Virus record (IMG/VR): IMGVR_UViG_3300035661_000068
Coordinates: 1-61,728 of that record
Source of the DNA: a virus
DNA length: 61,728 nt
Strand: one strand, 5' to 3'
Below the pieces are notes generated by a model. It made no database searches. It was not told the origin of the DNA and was given only the letters and a program-made list of their open reading frames with translations. A program made the translations under genes and the position numbers. How positions within the stretch are numbered: the first letter of the stretch is position 1; every line of letters starts with the position of its first letter. Below are positions 48,270-56,441 of the stretch, piece by piece.

Positions 48270-48439
48270 CCCGCTTTCTCGCGGAGAAATACGGCTGGAC
48301 CCCAGAGCACATGAGTAAGCTTACTCTGGCTCAGCTCAGAGTCTACGCGAGGGAAGAGAAGCGTGGCGGTGACACCATGTCGCACGCTGAGATGAATTCC
48401 TTCTTAGAACGAAAACGAATCGAGCGTGGGCTCGCCTAA
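48230..48439 (+). CDS. -1 frameshift extension of the tail chaperone (GT product)
   Basis: From the slippery A AAA AAG at 48230-48236 the -1 frame continues GPGKPIDWEGIARFLAEKYG, then WTPEHMSKLTLAQLRVYARE and on to TAA at 48437-48439, adding 67 residues after residue 144. 'IDW..IARFLAEKYGWTP..M..LTLAQL' is the hallmark of T-domains of phage tail chaperones. The frame has no start codon near its beginning with a ribosome binding site, so it is only reached by frameshifting. The fused product should be 211 residues and made at low ratio. It ends 17 bases before the tape measure start. Confidence 0.85.
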   Translation, partial: KKGPGKPIDWEGIARFLAEKYGWTPEHMSKLTLAQLRVYAREEKRGGDTMSHAEMNSFLERKRIERGLA

Positions 48440-48456
48440 CACGACAGGACAGCACC

Positions 48457-51400
48457 ATGGACTTCAGATTACTTAACGCTTTTGTCCAGATGCGTGTCAA
48501 CACACAGCCGCTTTCCTATGCGTTGGACCGCATGGGGATGCGGCTTGCTCGTTTTGAACAGCGATGGGGGTCGATTAAGCTTGGAATGAACGTGCGTGCG
48601 GCGGGCCAGCTCGGTTCGGCCTTCGACGGCATGGCGAGGTCGACGGCGAAGATTGCGGCGAACATGGGACGTGCGACGGCTGAGAACATGAAGGCGTATC
48701 GGGTGCAGTCCCGTATACAGAATGAAGCAAACCTTCATGCAAAAAGAATGGCAGCGACAAAGACCAAGGAAGCGTATCAGCAGGCGTTGATCAATCGTCT
48801 CGAAAAAACAAAGGTCGCATCTCAGAGCCTGACTCGCGGAATCAATGCTGGGCAAAAACAATTAGCGGCTGCCAAGGCTGCACGCTATCAGAAGATCAAG
48901 AAGGCTAGTGATACCGGAAAGAAGGCGATCGCCGATCTCCAACAAGCAAAGCAAGATCGAGACGATGCGAAGCGTAGGGCAAATTCAGATTTCAACAAGT
49001 CTCACCGGTCTATCCTCAGACGTCGAGCTATCGCTGACCTGACGCACAGAATCGGCGTCAGTAGGACTGCGATCGGATCGGATGAAAGACAAAGGGTGAA
49101 TGCACAGCATGCTCACTCTATCAGCTCACTTGGCGACCAATCAGGCACAATACTGCGTCGTCGATCAGACGCCCATAAACAGGCAGATGGCCGAGTAGCA
49201 AAGGCCAGAGGTAGAGTGCAAGACTTAGTATCGGCCTTCGGAGCTATCACGAGACAGGCGAACAACGTATATCAGGGGGTAGTGGGCAAGGTAGGCGGTC
49301 ACATCGACATGTTGCGTCAACGGAGAGACTCAACGCAGGAGCGTGGCGATCGAAATGTCAACAAGACAGGTCTAGCTGACGCATTAGCACAAGGACGTGT
49401 AAAGAAAGCTCAAAAGGCTGCAGACGTCGCGAAGATCGGTCGCGGCTTCTCCTACGCCGCCGAATTCGCCGGTCGCTTTGCCCAACAACTTGGCAACGTC
49501 ACCGCGTGGACGATCAAGGTGATTCAGCCGCTCAACCTTCTCGGATCACTCCTGGACGGTTTGTTCAATAGTTTCACCAGCCTCATCGGGACCGCGTGGA
49601 ACCTTGGCGTTGCGTTGACCAAGGGTATCGGGGCGGCAGCGATCGGCGTCGTGGCCACGTTGGGATTCTCAGTCAAAGCGGCGGGCGACCAGGAAGCCGC
49701 GATGGTGAACATTGGACGCGTTTCGGGCTTGATCGGTAAAGATCTTGACGTGCTGAAAGACAAGATTCTTGCTTTAGCCGAGACGTCTGCGGGCGCATCC
49801 CTGAAAGAATTGAATGATATTGCGGAATTCGGTGCCCGCTTGGGTATCGGCGACGGCATGGCCGGAATTGACAAGGGCGGTGCGATTGCCAAGTTCACCA
49901 AGGACGTGTCGAAGCTCCGTTTGGCCTTGGACGATATCCCGGCTGAAGAAGCCGCGACGAAGATCGTCCGTATCTTGAAGGTGTTCGGCGAAGGCCCAGA
50001 GAAGATCAACAACTTCGCTTCCGCGTTGGTCTACTTGGACAACTCCAGTACCGCAACGGGCCGCGACATCCTTGAGCTTACTCGTCGGTTGTCCGGCATC
50101 ACGGCGACGATGGGGATGTTGCCTGAGGATGTCATGGCACTAGCCAGCAGCATGCGTGACGTCGGCATCGAGGTTCACGTCGGTGGTACGGCAGTGCAGC
50201 AGCTCTTCCTCGCCATGGGTGCCAGGACGAAAGACTTCTCGAAGGTGCTGAAGATCAATCAGGCTGACCTGAAGCACGCTATGGACACGAGCCCGGTCGA
50301 TGCGTTGCGAATGGTCTTGGGTCGGCTCGCCAAGTACAAACCGACAGCCAAGATGCAGTTCTTGACCCAGCTTCACATGCAAGGACGTCAGTCAGCCTCC
50401 ACGATCTTCCAGCTTTCCAGTGCGTTCAAGACGCTGGATAAGGCGACCGACGGTGCTCGTAGGGGATGGATAAGCCAAGAGTCGGTCGAGGCGGCGGTCG
50501 AGGCCCGGAGTCAGACCCTGTGGGCAAAGATGCACATGCTGTGGAACCAAGTGTTGGTTCTGGGTGAAGCCATCGGCAAACACTTCCTTCCGGTCGCGAA
50601 GGAGATGGTCGCGTTGTTTGGCGACTTGGTCGCGGGGGCGAAAGACTTCGTCGGTGCCAACACGGCGATGTTCCAGACCGTCGCGAACAAGATGATCGCG
50701 TTCATCCGCATCCTCAGGGGCATGTTTAAGAATCTGCCCGAGACGATCCAGATCCTTTGGAGCCTGTTTAGCAACCTGCTCGAAAGAATCAAGGATGGAT
50801 TCATCGGAATCGTTCCAAAGATCATGACCACCATCGGCACGATCGTAAAAAAAATCGCAGAAGTCTTAATGGCTGGATGGGACATCTTAGTCCCGTCATT
50901 CGTCGCTATCGGCGAGATGATCGGCGAAGCGATCTACGAAGGTATCAAGAATAGTGCATTGTTTACGATCGTCGATAAGATAATCACCATGATGGGCGGG
51001 GAGTCGATGAAGGATGAAATACAAAAAACTAGCGAACGGCTCACCAAGACAGGACAGGCCATCCAGGATGCTGAAAATGGAACATTCCCAGGCCCAAATG
51101 GTGTAAAAAACAAAGAGAATGCAGTTAAAGCGGCCAATGATGAGTTCGATGCTGCCCAGCGTGCCCACCAAGGGGCAATCGAAAACAAGAAGATGCGAGA
51201 CCTTCAACGGCGAGACCGGATCAAGAAAGGACTTGGCGGAGTCGGAGAGATGCTGATCAAACCGAATGAAGCAGAACAGAAGGCGATCAATGATCGGGCC
51301 GATCTTAGGAATCGCCGACACGACGCCGCAGTCAAGAGATTGAACGAGATGGGCGAAGAGGTTGGTGCGGACGACGCAAGATCAGCAGGAATTCCAAAGG

Positions 51401-52122
51401 TCGCTGAGAAGTCATTCAATCCGCTGGCCCGATTCAAGGATATCAAGGGTAAAAAAGAACTGGTCACGCCGGGAGGTGTATCGCTTGGCATGTTCAGAAC
51501 TGACCAGAAGAATACGGAAAAAATGAGAAAGATGCTTCTGGACCAGATGCCAGCGAGCGAGCATGACGCATTCAAGGCAAAGAACTCTGAAATCTTTGAG
51601 CCGCAGATGCCGTACACGCCAAACATGTCGGGCTACTCAAGGGTAAAACAGAAGCAGCAGGAGTTGCAAACCGCAAACGCCGAACGCAGAGAAGCTACGA
51701 GGCAGCGTGGTTTGCAGAATAAGCAGAGTGGCGTCGCCCAGTTGACTGAGGAGCAGAAAGCGGCTCCAGAACGCATGATGGCCGCGTTGAGTGTCGGAGG
51801 CGTTGGTATCGCGGGGGCACTCTTCGGCACACAAACTCGTCTGAAGAAACGGATGCCACCCGGAGGCACCGGACTCGACGCCCCGATGATCGACAAGGAT
51901 TATAAGCCCGAGTTCCATGGTCTCGAAGAGTTCAGCAAGAAGATTCAGAACGACCTCTTTGACCCCAAGAAGCAGAATGAAGATCGCGCCTTGACTGCAG
52001 CAACCGAGACGTCGTCCAACACGAAAAACATAAACAAGAACATCGAGCAGATTTCACAAGAAGTGCTCAAAATGTCCCTCAATATGGATGAGAAGAAAAA
52101 AGCAGCAGTCATGGTCGCCTAA
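48457..52122 (+). CDS. Tail tape measure protein
   Basis: 1221 residues, which predicts a tail of roughly 170-185 nm at the usual 0.15 nm per residue. It sets tail length. The N-terminal about 320 residues are Arg/Lys/Ala/Gln-rich coiled coil; the middle holds the TP901-type core ('DQEAAMVNIGRVSGLIGKDLDVLKDKILALAETS', 'TGRDILELTRRLSGITATMGMLPEDVMALASSMRDVGIEVHVGGTAVQQLF') and hydrophobic segments (LGSLLDGLFNSFTSLIGTAW, 'FRGMFKNLPETIQILWSLFSNLL'). A second part from about residue 850 is hydrophilic and helical with many K/E. Codons near 51,000-51,700 are more AT-rich. Confidence 0.9.
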   Translation: MDFRLLNAFVQMRVNTQPLSYALDRMGMRLARFEQRWGSIKLGMNVRAAGQLGSAFDGMARSTAKIAANMGRATAENMKAYRVQSRIQNEANLHAKRMAATKTKEAYQQALINRLEKTKVASQSLTRGINAGQKQLAAAKAARYQKIKKASDTGKKAIADLQQAKQDRDDAKRRANSDFNKSHRSILRRRAIADLTHRIGVSRTAIGSDERQRVNAQHAHSISSLGDQSGTILRRRSDAHKQADGRVAKARGRVQDLVSAFGAITRQANNVYQGVVGKVGGHIDMLRQRRDSTQERGDRNVNKTGLADALAQGRVKKAQKAADVAKIGRGFSYAAEFAGRFAQQLGNVTAWTIKVIQPLNLLGSLLDGLFNSFTSLIGTAWNLGVALTKGIGAAAIGVVATLGFSVKAAGDQEAAMVNIGRVSGLIGKDLDVLKDKILALAETSAGASLKELNDIAEFGARLGIGDGMAGIDKGGAIAKFTKDVSKLRLALDDIPAEEAATKIVRILKVFGEGPEKINNFASALVYLDNSSTATGRDILELTRRLSGITATMGMLPEDVMALASSMRDVGIEVHVGGTAVQQLFLAMGARTKDFSKVLKINQADLKHAMDTSPVDALRMVLGRLAKYKPTAKMQFLTQLHMQGRQSASTIFQLSSAFKTLDKATDGARRGWISQESVEAAVEARSQTLWAKMHMLWNQVLVLGEAIGKHFLPVAKEMVALFGDLVAGAKDFVGANTAMFQTVANKMIAFIRILRGMFKNLPETIQILWSLFSNLLERIKDGFIGIVPKIMTTIGTIVKKIAEVLMAGWDILVPSFVAIGEMIGEAIYEGIKNSALFTIVDKIITMMGGESMKDEIQKTSERLTKTGQAIQDAENGTFPGPNGVKNKENAVKAANDEFDAAQRAHQGAIENKKMRDLQRRDRIKKGLGGVGEMLIKPNEAEQKAINDRADLRNRRHDAAVKRLNEMGEEVGADDARSAGIPKVAEKSFNPLARFKDIKGKKELVTPGGVSLGMFRTDQKNTEKMRKMLLDQMPASEHDAFKAKNSEIFEPQMPYTPNMSGYSRVKQKQQELQTANAERREATRQRGLQNKQSGVAQLTEEQKAAPERMMAALSVGGVGIAGALFGTQTRLKKRMPPGGTGLDAPMIDKDYKPEFHGLEEFSKKIQNDLFDPKKQNEDRALTAATETSSNTKNINKNIEQISQEVLKMSLNMDEKKKAAVMVA

Positions 52123-52136
52123 CCTGAGGAATAACG

Positions 52137-52946
52137 ATGCCCGCAACCATAACAGTCCCGTACAGTATCATGCACAACGGAAGGAACGAATCCGTCGACA
52201 CGAACGGTGTCTACGCGACCATGGTGTTCCTTGTCGATTGGAGCGACCGGTGGCAGTTCATCCGCGACGTCGCGGGCAAGAGCGTCATCGTCGGGCCGTC
52301 GTCGGGACCAACGATCGTCCGCAGTGCACCGCTCCAGTACCCGGATAACAAAAACCTCTACGCGAACGGGGTCTCGGTCGAACCGATCGGCGTCTCGTAC
52401 TGCACGACTTCCGGTGCGTACGCGAAGGCCGAAATCACCGTCACGTTCGGCACGCTTTCGTTCGACTCCGAAGTCTCGCAGGGCACGCAGAACACCGTCT
52501 ACCGATCCATCGAGATCGACATGTCGGCCCAGCTCATGAGTCTCCCCACGAGCCCGTTTGAGTTCGCAACTCCTTCGGGTGGATTCAAGCCGAACACCAA
52601 TCAGGTCAATCCTGGCCTCCTGATGCCTCAGGCCCAGATTACCATCACGAGCCATCAGGTGCCGTACTTGGACACCGAACTGATCTTCGGATTCATCGGA
52701 TCGATAAACCTCTACACGTTCTACGGCATGGCCCCCGGCACGTGCCTGTTCCTTGGGGTTCAGTGTCGGCGACAAGCGACGTCGGAGGGTTTGCAGGCGT
52801 GGGAGATCAGCTACAGATTCTCGTTCCGCCCGATCGACTGGAACAAGTTCTACAGCCCGACACCTGGAGTTGGGTTCGACTTCCTGTATCACAAGGCTAC
52901 CTCGACGACCATCTACAGCTACATGGACTTCACCTTCATTCCGTAA
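52137..52946 (+). CDS. Tail tip/distal tail-like protein
   Basis: 269 residues. 'MPATITVPYSIMHNGRNESVDTNGVYATMVFLVDWSDRWQFIRDV' opens a beta-rich protein, later 'FEFATPSGGFKPNTNQVNPGLLMPQAQITITSHQVP'. The position directly after the tape measure is that of the distal tail protein or baseplate hub. The sequence does not show a clear Dit family hallmark, so the call is mainly positional. Confidence 0.55.
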   Translation: MPATITVPYSIMHNGRNESVDTNGVYATMVFLVDWSDRWQFIRDVAGKSVIVGPSSGPTIVRSAPLQYPDNKNLYANGVSVEPIGVSYCTTSGAYAKAEITVTFGTLSFDSEVSQGTQNTVYRSIEIDMSAQLMSLPTSPFEFATPSGGFKPNTNQVNPGLLMPQAQITITSHQVPYLDTELIFGFIGSINLYTFYGMAPGTCLFLGVQCRRQATSEGLQAWEISYRFSFRPIDWNKFYSPTPGVGFDFLYHKATSTTIYSYMDFTFIP

Positions 52947-52956
52947 CGGGGGATCG

Positions 52957-53349
52957 ATGGCAAAACTCGACATCCCTGACTTCAAAGCCGGTGATCCGAT
53001 CTCGGCGGCGAAGCTGAATAAGCTGCTGATGTGGCTGCGTCAGTACAAGATAACCGCGTCTCCGCCGCTAGATGTCATGGAAACCAAGGCCGGGATCAAT
53101 ATTCGGATCGCAAGACCGAAACCTATATGGGCGAAGATCACCAGCGGGTCGAATCCATACGCCTGGACCATGCAGGTCAGGAGTGCAATCAATGTGTTCA
53201 CCGACGACCCTTGCGGGCTAAGCGGCACGACGACGAACGATCCGGCGTACGAGTGGAACGGTTTAAGTTCCGTCTCCCCTGGCCGGATCGTGCTGCTCGA
53301 AACCGATCCCGGTACGGGCCAACGAATCTTTCAACTCGATACCTGTTGA
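52957..53349 (+). CDS. Small tail protein, paralogous to the head of the next gene
   Basis: 130 residues from ATG 52957. 'LDIPDFKAGDPISAAKLNKLLMWLRQYKIT' is a typical start of virion adaptor domains, followed by 'IWAKITSGSNPYAWTMQV' and 'YEWNGLSSVSPGRIVLLETDPGTGQRIFQLD'. The latter aligns with 'FFAKLTAGSGPYTWTEV' and 'YEVNGTVVPANRVVKLYQGAQNEYIFRY' in the next gene. Thus it looks like a head-only copy of the larger protein; probably baseplate or tail fibre attachment. Confidence 0.6.
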   Translation: MAKLDIPDFKAGDPISAAKLNKLLMWLRQYKITASPPLDVMETKAGINIRIARPKPIWAKITSGSNPYAWTMQVRSAINVFTDDPCGLSGTTTNDPAYEWNGLSSVSPGRIVLLETDPGTGQRIFQLDTC

Positions 53350-53355
53350 GTCATT

Positions 53356-54990
53356 ATGCCAAAAGATGCAGCGTTTGTCAAGGGACATCCGGTTTCTGCC
53401 GGTCTCCTGCAGTCGATGTCGAACCGGATGCGTCAGCTTTCCAACTGGAGAGGTGACGACTACATCAGTACGGTCGCGAATGACAAGGGAACCACGCTGG
53501 CCTACAACCAGGGCGGCGGATTCTTTGCCAAGCTGACCGCCGGGTCCGGACCATACACGTGGACAGAAGTTCAGCGTTCGGGAACCACGTGGGTCACGAG
53601 CACCAGCGGCAGAACCGGGACGTTGAACGCCTACGAGGTCAACGGTACGGTCGTACCGGCGAATCGGGTGGTTAAGCTCTACCAGGGTGCTCAGAACGAG
53701 TATATCTTTCGGTACATGCGGGAGTTTAGGCCATGCACGGGGTATGTTTGTGTGACCGTCAGTGGATGTGGCGACTACATCAACGGTGCCACGTTCACAC
53801 TCAAGGATCACGCGACCGGCACGACCATCGGAACCTGCACGACAGGCGGGCATCACGGCGGATGCTGTATCGCAATCACGACAAATGGCTTGTACGATAT
53901 TACAGTTTCAGCATCTGGATACAACACCAAAACTGTTACGCAATCATGTTACTGCGGAACCAACAGTATAGAACTGACGCTAAATCCGGACTCGATCACC
54001 GTCCAGTATCACGGATGCACCTCCGCTTTTCCAACATCACACGGAAAAACGGCGACGTTATACAAGAATGGAACATCAGTAGCGACCGCCACCATTGACA
54101 GCTCATCTGTCGCAACTTTTACTGGATTGACAGGTTTTGGATATCCAGACATATACACAACGTCGGTTTCATGCCCAAGATATCTTACGACGCATGTATA
54201 CATCACAAACTCATCTTCTGGCATATACTTTGGAAACGTCCAAGCAAGCGTGTGTAGCTATGAGGCAATGATACCATATGATGACACCAACTATATCTGC
54301 TGTTCGTGCGATCCGCCAATACCCAAAACGCTCAACGCAACTATCGATGGAACCTCATGCGTCCTCACACTGATAAGTGCGGGGTATGGATCCGGAGGCT
54401 ATACCGGATGTATAACCAAGACAGTCACGGGTATAGATGTGACACTTCTGTCATGCACGACGTTCACCCCAGTGTCGTCCGCCATAACCAGTATTACGAT
54501 ACCATTCTGGATCGTATTCAACTGCCGCAACTTTTCCGGAAACGCAGCCCTGTCCATTTATTACTTGTGTTACGATGGACGGGCGTATTGCGATGGCCCC
54601 GCAGAAACAGCTTTTTATGCCGGATGGCCATCAAACGCAAAAGATATATCTTATCCAAGCGGAAATTTTAACCAACCAGTGTGTGTTGGGCCAACCAATC
54701 CGACGTGCCAATCACAGCCTGCTGATTATAGCCTTGGATGGCCGCTGTTTACAGGATGCTACGGAGGGGCTAGCGGACTATACCTTCCAGATAACGGCAC
54801 TGGGCATAATTGGATACCCTATCAGAGGCCTAATGCTGGGGCTGTGATCGCCGGGTCAGGAGGAGATTCGACATCGAGAACCTGTGCTGGATTCTCAGCA
54901 TCAGGAACAGCGGTCAACATGTTGAATTTGGGATATTCAGCAGAATTCCAGAGTAATATGCCGAGTTGGAACTGGACGGTGACTGAATGA
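53356..54990 (+). CDS. Cysteine-rich tail tip protein
   Basis: 544 residues. The N-terminal about 130 residues are a tail-attachment domain shared with the preceding gene. The remaining about 400 residues contain around 30 cysteines (for example PCTGYVCVTVSGCGDY, GGCCIAI, CYCGTN, ICCSCDPP, CQSQP), Thr/Ser/Gly-rich strands, and carboxypeptidase-regulatory-like beta units. Codon use changes here: AT-rich third positions and short runs such as TATACAAG or TTTGGATATCC, unlike the GC-rich neighbours, between about 53,880 and 54,950. This points to a recent or fast-evolving module, probably the receptor-binding part. Confidence 0.65.
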   Translation: MPKDAAFVKGHPVSAGLLQSMSNRMRQLSNWRGDDYISTVANDKGTTLAYNQGGGFFAKLTAGSGPYTWTEVQRSGTTWVTSTSGRTGTLNAYEVNGTVVPANRVVKLYQGAQNEYIFRYMREFRPCTGYVCVTVSGCGDYINGATFTLKDHATGTTIGTCTTGGHHGGCCIAITTNGLYDITVSASGYNTKTVTQSCYCGTNSIELTLNPDSITVQYHGCTSAFPTSHGKTATLYKNGTSVATATIDSSSVATFTGLTGFGYPDIYTTSVSCPRYLTTHVYITNSSSGIYFGNVQASVCSYEAMIPYDDTNYICCSCDPPIPKTLNATIDGTSCVLTLISAGYGSGGYTGCITKTVTGIDVTLLSCTTFTPVSSAITSITIPFWIVFNCRNFSGNAALSIYYLCYDGRAYCDGPAETAFYAGWPSNAKDISYPSGNFNQPVCVGPTNPTCQSQPADYSLGWPLFTGCYGGASGLYLPDNGTGHNWIPYQRPNAGAVIAGSGGDSTSRTCAGFSASGTAVNMLNLGYSAEFQSNMPSWNWTVTE

Positions 54991-55379
54991 CCACTGAAGA
55001 AGCATTAGAGATTGTGGTCAGACGAACTGGTCATGCGAGGTATCGCGAGCTGGTCAAGGAAAACGACTCGTATGCCCAACTGATTCATAATCTCGCCAGG
55101 AGCTACGAGGGTATACCTGAGCCCATGGTCGTTCAGGTGGTCGAATCTACCACCCCAGCCTCACCGATGACGCCAGAGGCTCGCCAGGAGCTTTTGATCA
55201 CGATCGAGCAAGTCAAGGCAATCAGCTTGTGTCGGCAGAGGTCCGTTGAAGGCTGTGGATGCGGCGGACAAGGTCGGTGCGGGCTCGGCAAGGGACGAGC
55301 AGGAATCGTGTATCACCCAGACTGCCTGGAGTGTATCAGATCGGGACAGGCCGACTTGCCACGAGGCACGTTGACATGA
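54987..55379 (+). CDS. Hypothetical protein with glycine/cysteine cluster
   Basis: 130 residues, start overlapping the previous stop. A helical acidic start (TTEEALEIVVRRTGHARYREL), then C-terminal cluster CRQRSVEGCGCGGQGRCG plus 'HPDCLECI', probably a metal-binding knot. Similar small proteins appear near tail genes of planctomycete-type phages (impression only). Function unknown. Confidence 0.5.
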   Translation: MTTEEALEIVVRRTGHARYRELVKENDSYAQLIHNLARSYEGIPEPMVVQVVESTTPASPMTPEARQELLITIEQVKAISLCRQRSVEGCGCGGQGRCGLGKGRAGIVYHPDCLECIRSGQADLPRGTLT

Positions 55380-55397
55380 TCTGGGAGGGACGGATTC

Positions 55398-55478
55398 ATG
55401 AACATCGCCGCAGGCGAACGTGAATGTGCTTGGCCCGTTGGGCCAATCCGCCAAGTAGGGCGTACGGCAACCACCTAA
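55398..55478 (+). CDS. Possible 26-residue peptide
   Basis: ATG at 55398 with GGGAGGG nine bases upstream. The frame (MNIAAGERECAWPVGP...) ends at TAA 55476-55478, just before phoH. The strong ribosome binding site is the only support. Confidence 0.3.
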   Translation: MNIAAGERECAWPVGPIRQVGRTATT

Positions 55479-55502
55479 TCATCCCACCCAAGGACCACAG
55501 CT

Positions 55503-56393
55503 ATGAGCAAGCGACACGCCAAGACAACCTATGGCAGTCTTGCGAAGGCAGAGCAGGTTCTGATTGAAAAGCAGGGAAAGCCGGTTCACCAAAGCGGAAG
55601 CCTCAAACTCAGGCCCGTCCTGGAACCAAAGACCCCAGGGCAAGAGCGGTACATGAGTGCGGTACGCCAGAGCGACGTCACGTTATGCGAAGGCGTCGTG
55701 GGGACTGGAAAGACTTTTATCGCCGTTGGGATGGCGGCTCACGATATCCTGGAGCGGAAGAGCAAGAGGACGCGACTCGTCATCGCTCGCCCGATCGTGC
55801 CTGCAGGGGAAGACATGGGATTCCTTCCAGGCGAGATCGCGGACAAGGCCGGACCCTACATGGAGCCGATCTATGACGCGTTCCGCCAGTTCTGCCGCGA
55901 TGACAACGAGTACAAGGAAGCGTTGGCCAACAAGGCGGTCGAGTTGAAGCCGATCGCGTTCCTTCGAGGCATGACGTTGAAGAACTGCTGGGTCATCGTC
56001 GATGAGTGCCAGAACGCGACTCGAAAGCAAATCGAGATGATCCTGGGACGATTGGGCGAGAACAGTCGCATGATCCTGTGTGGCTCATCCCAACAGTGCG
56101 ACATCGGTGAACCCCTGGGCTGGCTGCACGCGTGCGACAAACTCTCCGGTGGCGGCTACCGCAAAGGTAAGGTCACGGTCTGCCGACTCGGCATCGAAGA
56201 CATCGTCCGCCACGACTTGATCGCCGAGATGATCCGTCGACTCAACGATATCCCGGAGCCGGGTTCTGAACCGACTGATCTGGATGAGTACGAAGAGCCG
56301 GACCGTGCAAACCGCTACGGTGTCGAGAGAGAAGCCACAGAAGACCTGGATTGGCTGGATTCACGAGTATCGAGCCAGTGGTGCCGATCTTAA
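55503..56393 (+). CDS. phoH: PhoH-like ATPase
   Basis: 296 residues. PhoH family ATPases/RNA helicase-like proteins have the core seen here: Walker A GVVGTGKT (64-71), 'TRLVIARPIVPAGEDMGFLPG', 'PIAFLRGMTLKNCWVIVDECQNATRKQIEMILGRLGENSRMILCGSSQQCD' (Walker B VIVDE). Their role in phage is unclear; proposed links are RNA metabolism or nucleotide scavenging. It is embedded in the late tail region, which is unusual since phoH often sits near replication or metabolic genes. Confidence 0.9.
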   Translation: MSKRHAKTTYGSLAKAEQVLIEKQGKPVHQSGSLKLRPVLEPKTPGQERYMSAVRQSDVTLCEGVVGTGKTFIAVGMAAHDILERKSKRTRLVIARPIVPAGEDMGFLPGEIADKAGPYMEPIYDAFRQFCRDDNEYKEALANKAVELKPIAFLRGMTLKNCWVIVDECQNATRKQIEMILGRLGENSRMILCGSSQQCDIGEPLGWLHACDKLSGGGYRKGKVTVCRLGIEDIVRHDLIAEMIRRLNDIPEPGSEPTDLDEYEEPDRANRYGVEREATEDLDWLDSRVSSQWCRS

Positions 56394-56441
56394 TCTCTTG
56401 AAATCCCAACATATCATAGCCGAAAAGGCTGGCAAGTCAAC

